DNA of 64,000 nucleotides from Ilumatobacteraceae bacterium (GTDB lineage: Bacteria > Actinomycetota > Acidimicrobiia > Acidimicrobiales > Ilumatobacteraceae), in the NCBI GenBank assembly GCA_033344875.1, contig JAWPMO010000001.1, forward strand, positions 248,001-312,000, given 5' to 3'. Shown one piece after another: positions 1 through 9,895 of the stretch (its first letter is position 1; each line of letters opens with the position of its first letter). Under the pieces are notes generated by a model that had not been told where the DNA came from, did no database searches, and saw nothing but the letters and a program-made list of their open reading frames with translations. The position numbers and the translations under genes were made by a program.

Positions 1-2253
1 GCCTTCAAGGTCGCCAAGAACCGGTTCATCGCCGATCTGGCCGTGCTGTCGGTCTACGACGAGAAGGCGATGATGGAATCGACCTTCTACGGCCTGCCGT
101 TCTACCGCACGGCCCTGCCGGCTGCCGCGGCACCGCCCGTGCCGGTCAACCAGCCGGTGATCAACGCCTCGGGCGACCCGGTCGTGTCGTACACGATCAC
201 GGCGCCCAACGACCGCAACCAGACCGATCGCGGGGTGTACTACTCCAACCCGACCCCCGACGGCGGCGAGTCGATCATCGTGGCCCCCGGCCGGCCGATC
301 CAACCGTCGTCAGCGGTCGACGTCTCGGTCGTCGACCCGGCCAACCCCGACGACCTCGCCCAGGTCGCCCACGGCGCACTCATCGTCGACATGGTCTCGA
401 ACTACGCGCTCGAACCCGACCCGGTGATCGCCACACCGATCTTCGACGAAGCCGATCAGGGCCCGGAGCCGGGGATCGGCGAGCAGACGTTCCCGGCCGT
501 ACCGGTGAAGCTGAGTACGTACGAGTCGATCGTCGGCACGCGCCAGCAGTTGGTCGTGGCGACGGGCCGGTACCGCTCCGACGCCCAGTCGCAGCGGCTC
601 GACAGCGACATCGACGTGCTGGTCAACTACGCGCCGGTCGGCGAGACCGATTTCGAGGAGCCGACGATCTCGAACGTGACCTCGACCGTGGCCGACGGTT
701 TGCTGTCCGTGTCCTTGACGGCGACCGATGCCTCCGCCGTCGATCGCGTCCACGTGCTGGTCGGCGAGAACCCCGGCTCGGCCACCGTCGACTGGCGCGG
801 ATTCGACCTGTCGCCGGCCGGTGCGTCGCGCTGGACGGGGTCGATCGCGCTGGCGGCGTCGACGACCGACGTCGAGTTCCTCGTCCAGGCCCAGGACACG
901 GTCGGCAACGTCGGCTACGCGACGAACAAGGCGACCAACTTCAGTCAGAGCGCCACGCCGCCGACCCCGCCGCCGCCCACCCCGGGCCTCGTCGTGACCG
1001 TCGACGACTCGAATCTCGACGTGGCGTCCGGTTGGTACACCGGTGCGGTCGAGGTCGCGGTCGAGGTCGCTTCGGGATCGGCGACCGCCCAGTACTCGGT
1101 CGACGGGGGCCCGTTGCAGCCCGTGAGCGGGTCGTTCGAGATCACCGGCGACGGGATCCACTCCTGGACCGTTGTGACCAGCGGCAACCAGACCACCAAC
1201 GGCGTCGTGCGCATCGACTCGACGGGGAGTCCGGCCATCGTGGCGGGTACCCCGGTGTTCAACGGGTCGTACCTCACGGGCACGGCAGCGATCGATCTGG
1301 TGTGCACCGACCCGAGCCTGGTGTCGTGCGACCTCGAGATCAACGGGGTCCCCGTGGACATCGGTGACCCGCTTCCCGCCGCGAGTGGGACGTACGTCCT
1401 GGTGGCGGTGGCCACCGACGCCTTCGGCAACACGACGACGACCACACTGCCGTTCGAGATCACCTCGCCGGTGTCGAACGTGCCGGTCGTCGTGTCGATC
1501 GATGCGCCCGGCACGCCACAGCTCATCACCGACGGCGTGCTGATCGACGTCGAGTTCGAAGATGGCGACGGGGCCGTCGACGACTACGTGGTGACCATCG
1601 ACTGGGGCGATCTGGTCGACGAGGTGCCCGGCACGTCGACGGTGTGCACCGCGACGAGCGCCACCCCGCAGAACGGCAATCCGAACTGCGAGATCATCGC
1701 CGAGCCCGGCGCCGACGCCGGCTTGGCCGTGGCGTTCTTCGAGTACGCCCAGCCCGGCGTGTACCCGGTCACGGTGACGGTCACCGACTCCGTCGGCAAC
1801 TCCGACACGTCGTCGTACGAGTTCGTCGTCGTGTACGACCCGGAGGCGGGTCGGGTCGACGGCTCCGGCTGGTACTGGTCGGGGAACGAGGCATATGACG
1901 ACGGTGACCGATGGGGCAACTGGGCCTTCTTCGGATACAGCGCCCGCTACAAGAAGAACGCAACGGTCCCGTCGGGCACCACCAAGCTGCGACTGCTCGG
2001 CGAGTTCTACTTCAAGTCGACCGGCTACGACTATCTCCTCATCAACGACACGGTCGCCGTCGCCGAGGGAGTCGGCAAGCTCGACGGCCGGTCCGGCTAC
2101 CGGTTCCGGGTGCAGGGTGTCGACAACGGTTGGATCGACTTCTTCCAGATCACGATCTGGGACGAGGACACGGGCGAGGTCGTCTACGACAACGGTGTCC
2201 TCTACGACAGCGGTGACGTCGTGCTGCTCGGAGGCATCCGGATCCGATCATGA
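1..2253 (+). CDS. Secreted gingipain-like protein, C-terminal part (5' end outside window)
   Basis: The reading frame is open from base 1, so this is the last 750 residues of a longer protein. The first 40 residues (motif STFYGLPFY) resemble the end of a C25/gingipain-type cysteine peptidase domain, as seen in large secreted bacterial proteins. Then come Ig-like beta repeats rich in T, V and D, a short Pro-rich linker, a PKD-like repeat near residues 510-615 (motifs TIDWGD and VTVTDSVGN), and a final domain with the W-F-G-Y pattern that often follows PKD repeats. The protein is probably exported and either surface-exposed or cleaved. Its stop overlaps the start of the next lipoprotein gene (ATGA), so the two are co-transcribed. 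The peptidase assignment rests only on the C-terminal edge of that domain; the Ig/PKD part is firmer. Confidence 0.6.
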   Translation, partial: AFKVAKNRFIADLAVLSVYDEKAMMESTFYGLPFYRTALPAAAAPPVPVNQPVINASGDPVVSYTITAPNDRNQTDRGVYYSNPTPDGGESIIVAPGRPIQPSSAVDVSVVDPANPDDLAQVAHGALIVDMVSNYALEPDPVIATPIFDEADQGPEPGIGEQTFPAVPVKLSTYESIVGTRQQLVVATGRYRSDAQSQRLDSDIDVLVNYAPVGETDFEEPTISNVTSTVADGLLSVSLTATDASAVDRVHVLVGENPGSATVDWRGFDLSPAGASRWTGSIALAASTTDVEFLVQAQDTVGNVGYATNKATNFSQSATPPTPPPPTPGLVVTVDDSNLDVASGWYTGAVEVAVEVASGSATAQYSVDGGPLQPVSGSFEITGDGIHSWTVVTSGNQTTNGVVRIDSTGSPAIVAGTPVFNGSYLTGTAAIDLVCTDPSLVSCDLEINGVPVDIGDPLPAASGTYVLVAVATDAFGNTTTTTLPFEITSPVSNVPVVVSIDAPGTPQLITDGVLIDVEFEDGDGAVDDYVVTIDWGDLVDEVPGTSTVCTATSATPQNGNPNCEIIAEPGADAGLAVAFFEYAQPGVYPVTVTVTDSVGNSDTSSYEFVVVYDPEAGRVDGSGWYWSGNEAYDDGDRWGNWAFFGYSARYKKNATVPSGTTKLRLLGEFYFKSTGYDYLLINDTVAVAEGVGKLDGRSGYRFRVQGVDNGWIDFFQITIWDEDTGEVVYDNGVLYDSGDVVLLGGIRIRS

Positions 2254-2909
2254 TGTGGCGAGCGGCAGCCGGGGTTGTCGTCGTCCTCGCACTGTCGGGC
2301 TGCGACGGTGATGACGGCGCGGCCGGCGTGCCCCCGAGCGCGCCGTCGTCCTCGGTCGACGAGCGGTCGGGCGGCACCGAGACCGGAGCTCCTCCGACAC
2401 CGGCACCCGCCGACGTGGCGCCGACGTCGTCGAGCACGGTCGCCGCTCCGACGACGGTGGTCCCCGCCCCGATCCCGACGAGCGAGGTGGCGGTGCCGGC
2501 CGACGGCGCCGGTGGCGAGTCGCTGGGTCCGCTGGGGTCCACCGACGTCGAACTGACCTCGGAGGACGGTTCGGTGCAGATCGGTTCGGCCGACCTCCCG
2601 GGTCTCGCCGACGGATTCCCGCTCCCGGAAGGCACCGAGCTCGAACTCGCCAGTGAGACCACGACCGATGCGGGCTTCTCGGGTGTCGCCCCCGGCACCG
2701 TGCTCGACCAGGCCGACTTCTACCGTGAAGCCCTGCCGGCGGCGGGCTTCACGATCCTCGACGAGCAGCGTCCGACCGGTGCCGACGACCCCGATCCGGC
2801 GGTCGTGCTGTTCACCTTCGAGTCCGACGAGCGCGAGGGCGAGCTGGCGATCACCTCGGCACCCGGCGGGGACGGCGCTTCGATCATCGTCACGATCACG
2901 CGCCGCTGA
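2250..2909 (+). CDS. Predicted lipoprotein with Pro/Thr linker
   Basis: This 219-aa protein starts with a lipoprotein signal: a short hydrophobic stretch ending in the lipobox LSGC at residues 15-18, so Cys18 would be lipidated. A low-complexity linker rich in P, T, S and A (about residues 25-95) would span the cell wall. A compact C-terminal domain of about 110 residues follows, with the pattern of small extracellular alpha/beta lipoproteins; I do not recognise its family. The start codon overlaps the stop of the upstream secreted-protein gene by 4 bp, which suggests translational coupling and a shared role at the cell surface. Confidence 0.75.
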   Translation: MMWRAAAGVVVVLALSGCDGDDGAAGVPPSAPSSSVDERSGGTETGAPPTPAPADVAPTSSSTVAAPTTVVPAPIPTSEVAVPADGAGGESLGPLGSTDVELTSEDGSVQIGSADLPGLADGFPLPEGTELELASETTTDAGFSGVAPGTVLDQADFYREALPAAGFTILDEQRPTGADDPDPAVVLFTFESDEREGELAITSAPGGDGASIIVTITRR

Positions 2910-2931
2910 CCGACGTCGGTGCCGGTCAGCG
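2904..2931. terminator. Bidirectional hairpin between convergent genes
   Basis: A 9-bp perfect inverted repeat (CGCTGACCG / CGGTCAGCG) with a 10-base loop lies exactly where the lipoprotein gene and the minus-strand cyclase gene converge. It has no T-run, as is usual for actinobacterial intrinsic terminators. Confidence 0.5.
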
Positions 2932-5900
2932 TCGCGTCGGGACGGGCGGCGGCTCGACCACATCGAGCCGGGCGAACACCGACGCCGCCCGTTCAGCATG
3001 CTGCACGGCGTCGGGGTGGTCGGGCAGCGCCAGCGCGAGAGCGTGATGCGAGAGTGCTCCCTCGTAGGTGTCGTCGCCGCCGAGCTCGATCGACCTCGTG
3101 AGTGAGGCGATCGCTGCGGCGGTGTCGCCGTCGATCGCCTGTGCCAGGCCGAGGGTGCGGAGCACCCGAGGTGCGAGCCCGTGCGATGCGCCGAACTCGT
3201 CGAGGAGTTCGGCCGCCGGCGCGGCAGCGGGTTGTCCGGCCAGGAGCTGCCACTCGATCTCGCGTGCCCGAACGTCGTCGACGAGTTCGGCCAGGCCGAT
3301 GCCCTCGAGCGACACCCGAGCGTTCTTCAGCGAGAGCTGCGCCTGATCGAGGAGCCCGCTGCGCATCTGTGCGACGGCCAGGAACGAGGTGGCCGCGCCG
3401 ACCCCGGCGGGGTAGCCGACCGCTTCCCAATTGCGACGGGCGTCTTCGAACAGCTCGATCGCCCGCTCCCAATGCCCCTGGTCGGACAGGATCTCGGCGC
3501 TGTTGATCGCCGCGGTCTCGGCGAGCACGACACTGCTGGCGAGTCGACCGGTCTCGGTGGCTTCGAGGTAGCGCTCGCTGGCCTCGGTCCACCGGCCGGC
3601 GAAGTAGGCCCCGATGCCCAGGTTGATCAGCGTGCGGATGATGCCGCTGTTGTCGTCGAGGTCGCGGTAGATCCCGAGGGCGCGCTCGCCGACATCGGTC
3701 GCCTCGGGGTCGCGGAGGTAGGTGAGCGCGAGGTGCATTCGCTCGTACGCGAGCGCTTCGGTACCGCGATCGGCAGCCTGCTGCGCCTCCCCGAGCGCCT
3801 CGTCGGCCAGGCGTTTGCAGCCGTGCTGATCCCCCTTCCGGTGGAGGAGCCCCGCCTCGGCGAGCTTGGCCTGCGCCGACTCGGAGAGGATCTCGGGGGT
3901 CGACTCGACGCCGACGTCGAGCCGGTCGGCCTTGCGGTACCACCGCATCGCCTTGGTGGCGTCGCCCTCGCGCTCGCTGACCGAGCCCAGCTTGCGCGTG
4001 AGCCGGGTCTGGTCGGCGATGCCCGAAGCGAGCTTGCGCCCCGCCTCGTACGCGGATCGGGCGTCGGCGAAGCGTGCGAGCACGAACAGCGCATCGCCGA
4101 GCGATTCGGCGACGTGCATCCGCTCGTCGGTGGTGATGCCTGCATAGCGGGCCGACAGGAGGGCTCGTTCGAACGCCGCAGCGGCTTCGACGTTCGCGTG
4201 CTGTGCGGCGGCCTGGCGGGCGGCGATGATCGAGTACCGCCATGCCTTGTCGTGCACGCGGGCGATGCTGTAGTGCACGGAGAGCAGGGAGGCGACGCTG
4301 TCGGGATCGGCGGCGTTGGCCTCGATGCTCGCGCCGACGACACGGTGGAGCCGGAGGCGGTGACGGAAGGGAAGGCCCTCGTACGCCGCGTCGCGATAGA
4401 GCGCCGAGCTGAACGCCCACCGGCCGCCATCGGCCGGATGCAGGATGCCGTCGAGCTCGGCATCGGCGAGCCGCAGCTCGGGCTCCTCGACGTCGAGCAC
4501 GTGCTGGAGATCGGTCTCCGACATGGAGGTGCCGACGACGGAGGCGACCCGCAGCAGACGCCGTGCGGCCGGCGGGAGTGCGTCGATGCGGCTCGACAGC
4601 ACCTGTTCGATGCTGTTCGGGAGGTCGGACGAGTCGGAGATGCTCAGCGACAGCGCGAGTTCGCGGGCGAAGAGGGCGTTGCCGTCCGCTCGCTCGATGA
4701 TCGCGTCGAGGTCGGCATCGGCGAGCGGTCGCACGCTGGCGGCGATCGCCAACCGTCGCAGCGACGCATCGTCGAGCGGTTCGAGTTCGAGCGAGACGAC
4801 GTTGCCGCCGGTGAGGTCGACGGCCGACTCGCCGGTGCGCCGGGTGAACAGCCCTGACCACGCATGATCGACGCTGGTGCGGATCAGCTCGTTGGCCAGC
4901 TCGGCGGACGCCTCGTCGATCCAGTGGACGTCCTCGATGACCAGCAGGATCTTGCCGCGGATCGTCGCTTCGAAGAACTGGATGATCGCGTCGTGGACCC
5001 GAGGGCGCCAGAACTCGCGGTCGATGGCGTCGGTCTCCGGTGTCGGGCCGACCGTCGCCCCGAACGGCACCGCCAGGAGCGGCAGCAGCGGCAGCAGCTG
5101 GGGAGCGATGGCCGACACCAGGGTCTTGAGTCGTCGACCCGCGCTCTCGGCGGATGTGTTGATCTCGATACCGGAGCCGGTCCGCAGGAGTGCGCGAAAC
5201 ACGCTGTACGGCGACGTCGACCCGTACTGCGAGCACGAGGCCCGGAAGACGTGATGGTCGTCGAGGTCGTCGATCAGCGCCTGTGCCAACCGTGACTTGC
5301 CGACGCCGGCGGCGCCGTGCACGTCGATCAGCACGCCGCCGCGATCAACGGCATCGCGCATGCGGGCGAGCTCGGCTTCGCGGCCGACGACCCGGTCGTC
5401 CCGGTCCCGCTCGCGCACTTCGTCGGTGGCCCCGTTGACGAGCGCCGCGTGCAGCGGCTCCGACTTGCCCTTGACCGTGAACGGCTCGAGTTCGTCGGCA
5501 TGGAAGACCGTCTGTGTCGATTGCAGCAGTTCGGTGGTCGCGACCACTCGGCCGGGGTCGACTTGCCCGAGCAGGCGGGCCGCGGTGTTCACCGGATCGC
5601 CCATGACGGTGTAGGCCTGCCGATACGGCGCCCCGAGGAATCCGGCGAACACCCGCCCCCGTTGGGCACCGATCCGGATCTTCAGCGGTGTCTCGAACGC
5701 GGCGATCGCCAGCGCGGCGTGCAGCATGGCGTCTTCGTCGTGGCCCGAGGTGAGCGGTACGCCGGCGGCGAGGATCAGCTTCATGCCCGACGCCGCGATG
5801 TCGGAGTGCAGGAACGTGACCTGGAACTGGAGGCAGGCGTCGCGGACAGCGTTGACGAGTCGCGCCAGTTCGTCGCGCACCGCCTCGCCGCCGATCTCCT

Positions 5901-6639
5901 CGAGCAACTCGTCGACCCCGGTCACCATCACGAAGCCGATGGTCGCGAGCCGGTGTTCGCCGCCGAGGTCGCTGAACGCCTCGAGTTGTTCGAGCAGCGA
6001 ACCGGGCACGTACGGCGTGAGATCGACGTCGCCGTAGCCGTCACCGGCCGCTGGTGCCTGGGCCGCCCGCAGCATGAACCCGCCGCCGTCGGCCTGGGAA
6101 AGTCGTTCGGTGGTCTGCGCAGCGATCCGCTGACTGATCAGCGTGCCGCCCTTCGCCGCGGCACCTTCGAGGTGGATCACCTCGCTCGCGTTGCGCCCGC
6201 AGACCAGCATTTCCCGTCGCGGTTCTCCGACGAGGAACACGTCGAACGGGCCGGCGGCGACCCCCACCGTCATCGTGAGATTGGCCTGGCGGGCCGAACT
6301 CAGGTTCGCGAGCGCGAGCTGCATCGTCAGTGCGGCGCCGGCGCCCCGCACCTCGTGGTCGTCGCCACGGAACAGCACCAGGATTGCATCACCACCGAAC
6401 TTGAGCACCTCACCGCCGTAGGCGCTGGCAGCGTTGATCAGCCCGGAGAAGCATCCGTTGATCAGCTCCGTGATCTGCTCGGCCCCGGCCTTGCCCTTGG
6501 CAGCGAGACGCTCGGACAGCGCCGTGAACCCCGAAATGTCGGCCGACAGCATCGACCCATCGACCCGCTCCCAGCGCGAGCCGGCCGTGCGGCCGAGCTC
6601 GACGGCGATCGGCGGGACGAACGGTGTCAGGTCACGCAT
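2926..6639 (-). CDS. Double adenylate/guanylate cyclase domain, AAA-type ATPase and TPR regulator
   Basis: This 1237-aa multidomain protein has a first class III cyclase domain at residues 25-180 with both metal-binding aspartates visible (D34 in SADISGF, D84 in FGGDAIL). A second, more degenerate cyclase domain follows at about 230-400, containing the conserved VMGDPVNTAARL segment. A P-loop ATPase module has Walker A GAAGVGKS at 442-449. The C-terminal 500 residues are helical TPR-like repeats. This architecture is typical of large actinobacterial signal proteins that may make cAMP or act as ATP-dependent sensors. The gene stands alone on the minus strand, convergent with the lipoprotein gene. 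Whether both cyclase halves are active cannot be decided by eye; the second lacks the clear metal-site motif. Confidence 0.85.
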   Translation of the reverse strand: MRDLTPFVPPIAVELGRTAGSRWERVDGSMLSADISGFTALSERLAAKGKAGAEQITELINGCFSGLINAASAYGGEVLKFGGDAILVLFRGDDHEVRGAGAALTMQLALANLSSARQANLTMTVGVAAGPFDVFLVGEPRREMLVCGRNASEVIHLEGAAAKGGTLISQRIAAQTTERLSQADGGGFMLRAAQAPAAGDGYGDVDLTPYVPGSLLEQLEAFSDLGGEHRLATIGFVMVTGVDELLEEIGGEAVRDELARLVNAVRDACLQFQVTFLHSDIAASGMKLILAAGVPLTSGHDEDAMLHAALAIAAFETPLKIRIGAQRGRVFAGFLGAPYRQAYTVMGDPVNTAARLLGQVDPGRVVATTELLQSTQTVFHADELEPFTVKGKSEPLHAALVNGATDEVRERDRDDRVVGREAELARMRDAVDRGGVLIDVHGAAGVGKSRLAQALIDDLDDHHVFRASCSQYGSTSPYSVFRALLRTGSGIEINTSAESAGRRLKTLVSAIAPQLLPLLPLLAVPFGATVGPTPETDAIDREFWRPRVHDAIIQFFEATIRGKILLVIEDVHWIDEASAELANELIRTSVDHAWSGLFTRRTGESAVDLTGGNVVSLELEPLDDASLRRLAIAASVRPLADADLDAIIERADGNALFARELALSLSISDSSDLPNSIEQVLSSRIDALPPAARRLLRVASVVGTSMSETDLQHVLDVEEPELRLADAELDGILHPADGGRWAFSSALYRDAAYEGLPFRHRLRLHRVVGASIEANAADPDSVASLLSVHYSIARVHDKAWRYSIIAARQAAAQHANVEAAAAFERALLSARYAGITTDERMHVAESLGDALFVLARFADARSAYEAGRKLASGIADQTRLTRKLGSVSEREGDATKAMRWYRKADRLDVGVESTPEILSESAQAKLAEAGLLHRKGDQHGCKRLADEALGEAQQAADRGTEALAYERMHLALTYLRDPEATDVGERALGIYRDLDDNSGIIRTLINLGIGAYFAGRWTEASERYLEATETGRLASSVVLAETAAINSAEILSDQGHWERAIELFEDARRNWEAVGYPAGVGAATSFLAVAQMRSGLLDQAQLSLKNARVSLEGIGLAELVDDVRAREIEWQLLAGQPAAAPAAELLDEFGASHGLAPRVLRTLGLAQAIDGDTAAAIASLTRSIELGGDDTYEGALSHHALALALPDHPDAVQHAERAASVFARLDVVEPPPVPTRR

Positions 6640-6795
6640 GCGGCCGCCGTTCGTTGCTGGAGTTCGCTGTGGGCGTGTTCATGTCGAAGGTCGGCGTCCG
6701 CCGGTGCGACGCCCTCACATTCTCGCAGGTGGCGGCAGCCTCGGCCTCGTGCAATCGTGTCCGGCCGACCGAACGGGCAACGCGGCCGGGCCGGA

Positions 6796-7551
6796 TCAGA
6801 GCAGCAGCTTGACGGCGCCGAGTGCCGACAACGCGAGGACGACGATCGCGAACAACCGTTGCGGGATGCGGTGGAACAACGACCGTCCGCTGAACGCGCC
6901 GATGAACACGGCGGGGATCACCGCCACGTCGTAGAGCAGCGCCTCGCCGGTGAAAAACGCTCCGCCGCCCGCCCAGGCCCCGAGTGCGAGGTAGAGCGGA
7001 ATCTTCGAGAGGTTGACGATGAAGTACAGCCACGCGGACGTGCCGACCATCTCGTGCTTGGGGAGGCCGAGCCGGATCAGGTACGTGTTGATCACGGGAC
7101 CGGCGGCGTTGGCGACGAAGGTGGTGAATCCGCCGATGGTTCCGTGGGTCGCGGCCAGGGTGGGTGTCGCCCCGGTCGGCGGGTTGCCGCGCCACATCCG
7201 GAAGATCTGCAGCGCGACGATGGCGAGCACGATCCCCCCGATCGTGACCTCGATCGCGCCGGTGGCCGACCCGACGGCGACGAAGAACGTGACGCCGAAC
7301 ACGTAGCCGACCGCGATCCAGACGGCGAGCGGCCGGAGGACGTCCCAGCGGGCGTGCCGGCGGTACCACCCGACCGCGAACAGGTCGGCGACGAGCAGGA
7401 TCGGGAGCGTGCCACCGGCGATCATGCGGCCCTCGAACACGGTCGCGAGCAGCGGCGTGGCGATCAGCGCGCCGCCGGGCAGCCCGGTCTTCGACAGCCC
7501 GACCACGAACGCCGCGAGTGCGCCGACCAGGAGCGCCTCGACGGTGAACAC
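6796..7551 (-). CDS. TSUP-family sulfite/anion exporter (TauE/SafE-like)
   Basis: This 251-aa integral membrane protein has about eight hydrophobic segments. The N-terminal motif GLSKTGLPGGAL and the repeated-half organisation are typical of the TauE/SafE (TSUP) family, which exports sulfite, sulfoacetate or related anions. It has a GTG start. Length matches the family (about 250 aa). The upstream neighbour, a sugar kinase, is divergent with about 50 bp between the starts, so the two share a promoter region but not necessarily a function. The substrate cannot be inferred from the context here. Confidence 0.85.
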   Translation of the reverse strand: MFTVEALLVGALAAFVVGLSKTGLPGGALIATPLLATVFEGRMIAGGTLPILLVADLFAVGWYRRHARWDVLRPLAVWIAVGYVFGVTFFVAVGSATGAIEVTIGGIVLAIVALQIFRMWRGNPPTGATPTLAATHGTIGGFTTFVANAAGPVINTYLIRLGLPKHEMVGTSAWLYFIVNLSKIPLYLALGAWAGGGAFFTGEALLYDVAVIPAVFIGAFSGRSLFHRIPQRLFAIVVLALSALGAVKLLL

Positions 7552-7600
7552 CCGGGCGACCTTAGGGGGAGGGAAGCGTCGCGACGGTTACCGTGACCGG

Positions 7601-8542
7601 ATGGCTGCGGACATCGACCTGTGCGTGCTCGGTGACTTCGCCTGGGACGTGCTGATCCGGACCAACACCGAGTTGCTCACCGGTGGGGACACCTTCGGTG
7701 AGGTGGTGTTGCTGCCCGGTGGCAGCGCCGCCAACGTCGCCGTTTGGGCATCGCGCTGTGGCATCACGACCCATTTCATCGGCAAGATCGGCCGCGACCG
7801 CATGGGCGAGTTGGCGGCGGAGAACCTCACCGCGGAGTCGGTGCGTCATCACCTGATCGAGTCCGACTCCAACGTCACCGGTTCGGTGGCGGTATTCGTC
7901 GACCACACGGGGGAGCGGTCGATGGTGTCGGGGCACGGCGCCGACTTCGACCTTCTCCCGAGCGAGGTGCCTCGCGACATCATCGCGGCCGCCGGGCACC
8001 TCCACCTGACGGCCTGGTCGTTCTTCACCGACCCGCCGCGCAGCGCGGCCCGGTCGGCTGCTCATCTGGCGCAGGCGTCGGGCGCCACCCTCTCGTTCGA
8101 CCCGGGTTCGTTCCAGATGATCGAGGAGGTCGGGGTCGACCAGTTCCTGTCGGTCACACACGATCTCGGGATCGACGTGTTCCTCCCGAACAAGGAGGAG
8201 GGCACCGTCCTCACCGGGATGACCGAACCGAACGACATCGCTCGGGAGCTCGACGCGCTGTACCCGAGCGCACTGATCGTGCTCAAGCTCGACGCCGACG
8301 GTGCCCTCGTGTTCCGTGACGGTGAATCGGTCCATGTCCCGCCGGCGCCCACGAACCGTCTGGTCGACGCGACCGGCGCCGGCGACTCGTTCGCCGGAGC
8401 CTTCCTCGCCCGGTATCTCCGCGGCAACGATCCGGTCGCCGCCGCCACGTTCGCGAACCGGGTCTCGGCCTGGGTGATCGAGCACCCCGGCGCCCGCCCG
8501 CTGACCGACGGTCGCCTGGCGGCGCTGCTCGCCTCGACCTGA
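7601..8542 (+). CDS. PfkB-family carbohydrate/nucleoside kinase
   Basis: This 313-aa protein has both PfkB signatures: an N-terminal glycine-rich substrate region (GGSAANVAVWASRCG) and the C-terminal anion-hole motif DATGAGDSFAGAF, whose Asp is the catalytic base. It would phosphorylate a sugar, sugar acid or nucleoside with ATP in the cytoplasm. I chose the ATG at 7601 because the protein begins there with the standard PfkB first strand (DLCVLGDFAWDVL); upstream in-frame starts would add unrelated residues overlapping the divergent exporter gene. The substrate is not decidable from sequence alone. Confidence 0.85.
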   Translation: MAADIDLCVLGDFAWDVLIRTNTELLTGGDTFGEVVLLPGGSAANVAVWASRCGITTHFIGKIGRDRMGELAAENLTAESVRHHLIESDSNVTGSVAVFVDHTGERSMVSGHGADFDLLPSEVPRDIIAAAGHLHLTAWSFFTDPPRSAARSAAHLAQASGATLSFDPGSFQMIEEVGVDQFLSVTHDLGIDVFLPNKEEGTVLTGMTEPNDIARELDALYPSALIVLKLDADGALVFRDGESVHVPPAPTNRLVDATGAGDSFAGAFLARYLRGNDPVAAATFANRVSAWVIEHPGARPLTDGRLAALLAST

Positions 8543-8615
8543 ACGGCGCGGTTTCAGCGCGCGGACCCACGGGTACGTTGGGATCGCGGGCCGCCGAGCG
8601 GAGGGGAATACTCGT

Positions 8616-9895
8616 ATGGGAACAGGTGTTCCCCAATCCATGCATCCAGCGACGATCCGAGACGCGTTCCGCACCACGCGAGCGCTGACCGAGGAGATCG
8701 CGGCGCCGCTGTCGCCCGAAGACCAGACGGTGCAGTCGATGCCCGACGTGAGCCCGACCAAGTGGCACCGGGCTCACACCACGTGGTTCTTCGAGACGTT
8801 CGTCCTCGGTCGCTTCGACGACGACCACTCGCCGGTCGAACCGCTGTACCGCGAGCTGTTCAACAGCTACTACGTCGGCGTCGGCCCGCAATTCACCCGC
8901 GCCGACCGGGGGTTGCTGAGCCGACCCAGCTGCGACGAGGTGGCCGAGTACCGCTCGGTCGTCGATGCCGCCGTGCTCCGGCTGTTCGCGACCCACGGGG
9001 GCGAGGCGCCGGCGCTGTCCCGGACGATCGAACTCGGCGTCCACCACGAGCAGCAGCACCAGGAGCTGGCGCTGATGGACATCAAACACGTCCTGTCGAT
9101 CAACCCGCTCCGACCGGCGTACCGTCCCGCCGACGAGGTCGCCGCGAGCCCCGCCCCGCCGCTCGGCTGGGTCGAGTTCGACGCCGGCATGGTCGACATC
9201 GGCGCCGCCGACGGTGGCTTCTGCTTCGACAACGAACTGCCGCGTCACGCCGCGCACACGTATCCCTTCTCGCTGGCCGACCGTCTGGTGACCGCCGGCG
9301 AGTGGGCCGAGTTCGTCGCCGACGGCGGCTACGAGCGGCCCGACCTCTGGTTGTCCGACGGGTGGAACACCGTGCAGCGCGACGGGTGGTCGGCGCCGCT
9401 GTACTGGCTGCGCGACGACGGCGGTTGGCACGTCCACACACTCGCCGGTACCCGCCCGATCATCGACGCCGAACCGGTGCCCACGTCGGTTTCTACGAGG
9501 CCGACGCCTACGCCCGCTGGGCCGGCAAACGGCTCCCGACCGAGTTCGAGTGGGAGCACGCTGCGGTCACCGGCGAGTCGGCCGAGCCTCGGCCGTACTC
9601 GCTCGACCAGCTGCATCCTCGCCCGGCCGGGGCAGCCGGCGGCGGCCTCGAGCAGATGTTCGGCGAGTGTTGGCAGTGGACGGCGTCGTCGTACCTGCCG
9701 TACCCCGGTTTCGTCCCGGCGCCCGGTGCCGTCGGTGAGTACAACGGCAAGTTCATGTCCGGTCAGATGGTCCTGCGGGGCAGCAGCGCGTTCACGCCGC
9801 CCGGCCATGCCCGTCCGACCTACCGAAACTTCTTCCCGCCACACACCCGATGGATGCTCTCCGGTGTGCGACTCGCCGATGGAGGCACCCCATGA
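8616..9895 (+). pseudogene. egtB: EgtB-type hercynylcysteine sulfoxide synthase, frameshifted near 9480
   Basis: EgtB is the non-haem iron enzyme that joins gamma-Glu-Cys or Cys to hercynine with oxygen in ergothioneine synthesis. The N-terminal DinB-like domain carries the expected iron ligands: His54 (in [10 protein letters not shown]) and His144/His148 (in HHEQQH). The C-terminal sulfatase-modifying-factor fold continues to the end (motifs [33 protein letters not shown]). The two halves are in different frames: frame 3 up to the GTG codon at 9477-9479, then the frame that resumes with CAC at 9482. A net loss of one base is implied. A strong ribosome site (GGAGGGG, about 9 nt upstream) supports the start at 8616. 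The stop overlaps egtD (ATGA). It is either a true recent mutation or a sequencing error; both halves are otherwise well conserved. Confidence 0.85.

Noticed and set aside
3181-4857. A 558-residue open frame on the plus strand opposite the cyclase gene
   Set aside because: It is the antisense of a well-supported gene; high GC keeps the opposite frame open. Its sequence has no domain pattern.
5317-7596. A 759-residue plus-strand open frame across the cyclase and TSUP genes
   Set aside because: Antisense to two real genes; it is Arg/Asp/Gly-rich with no motif.
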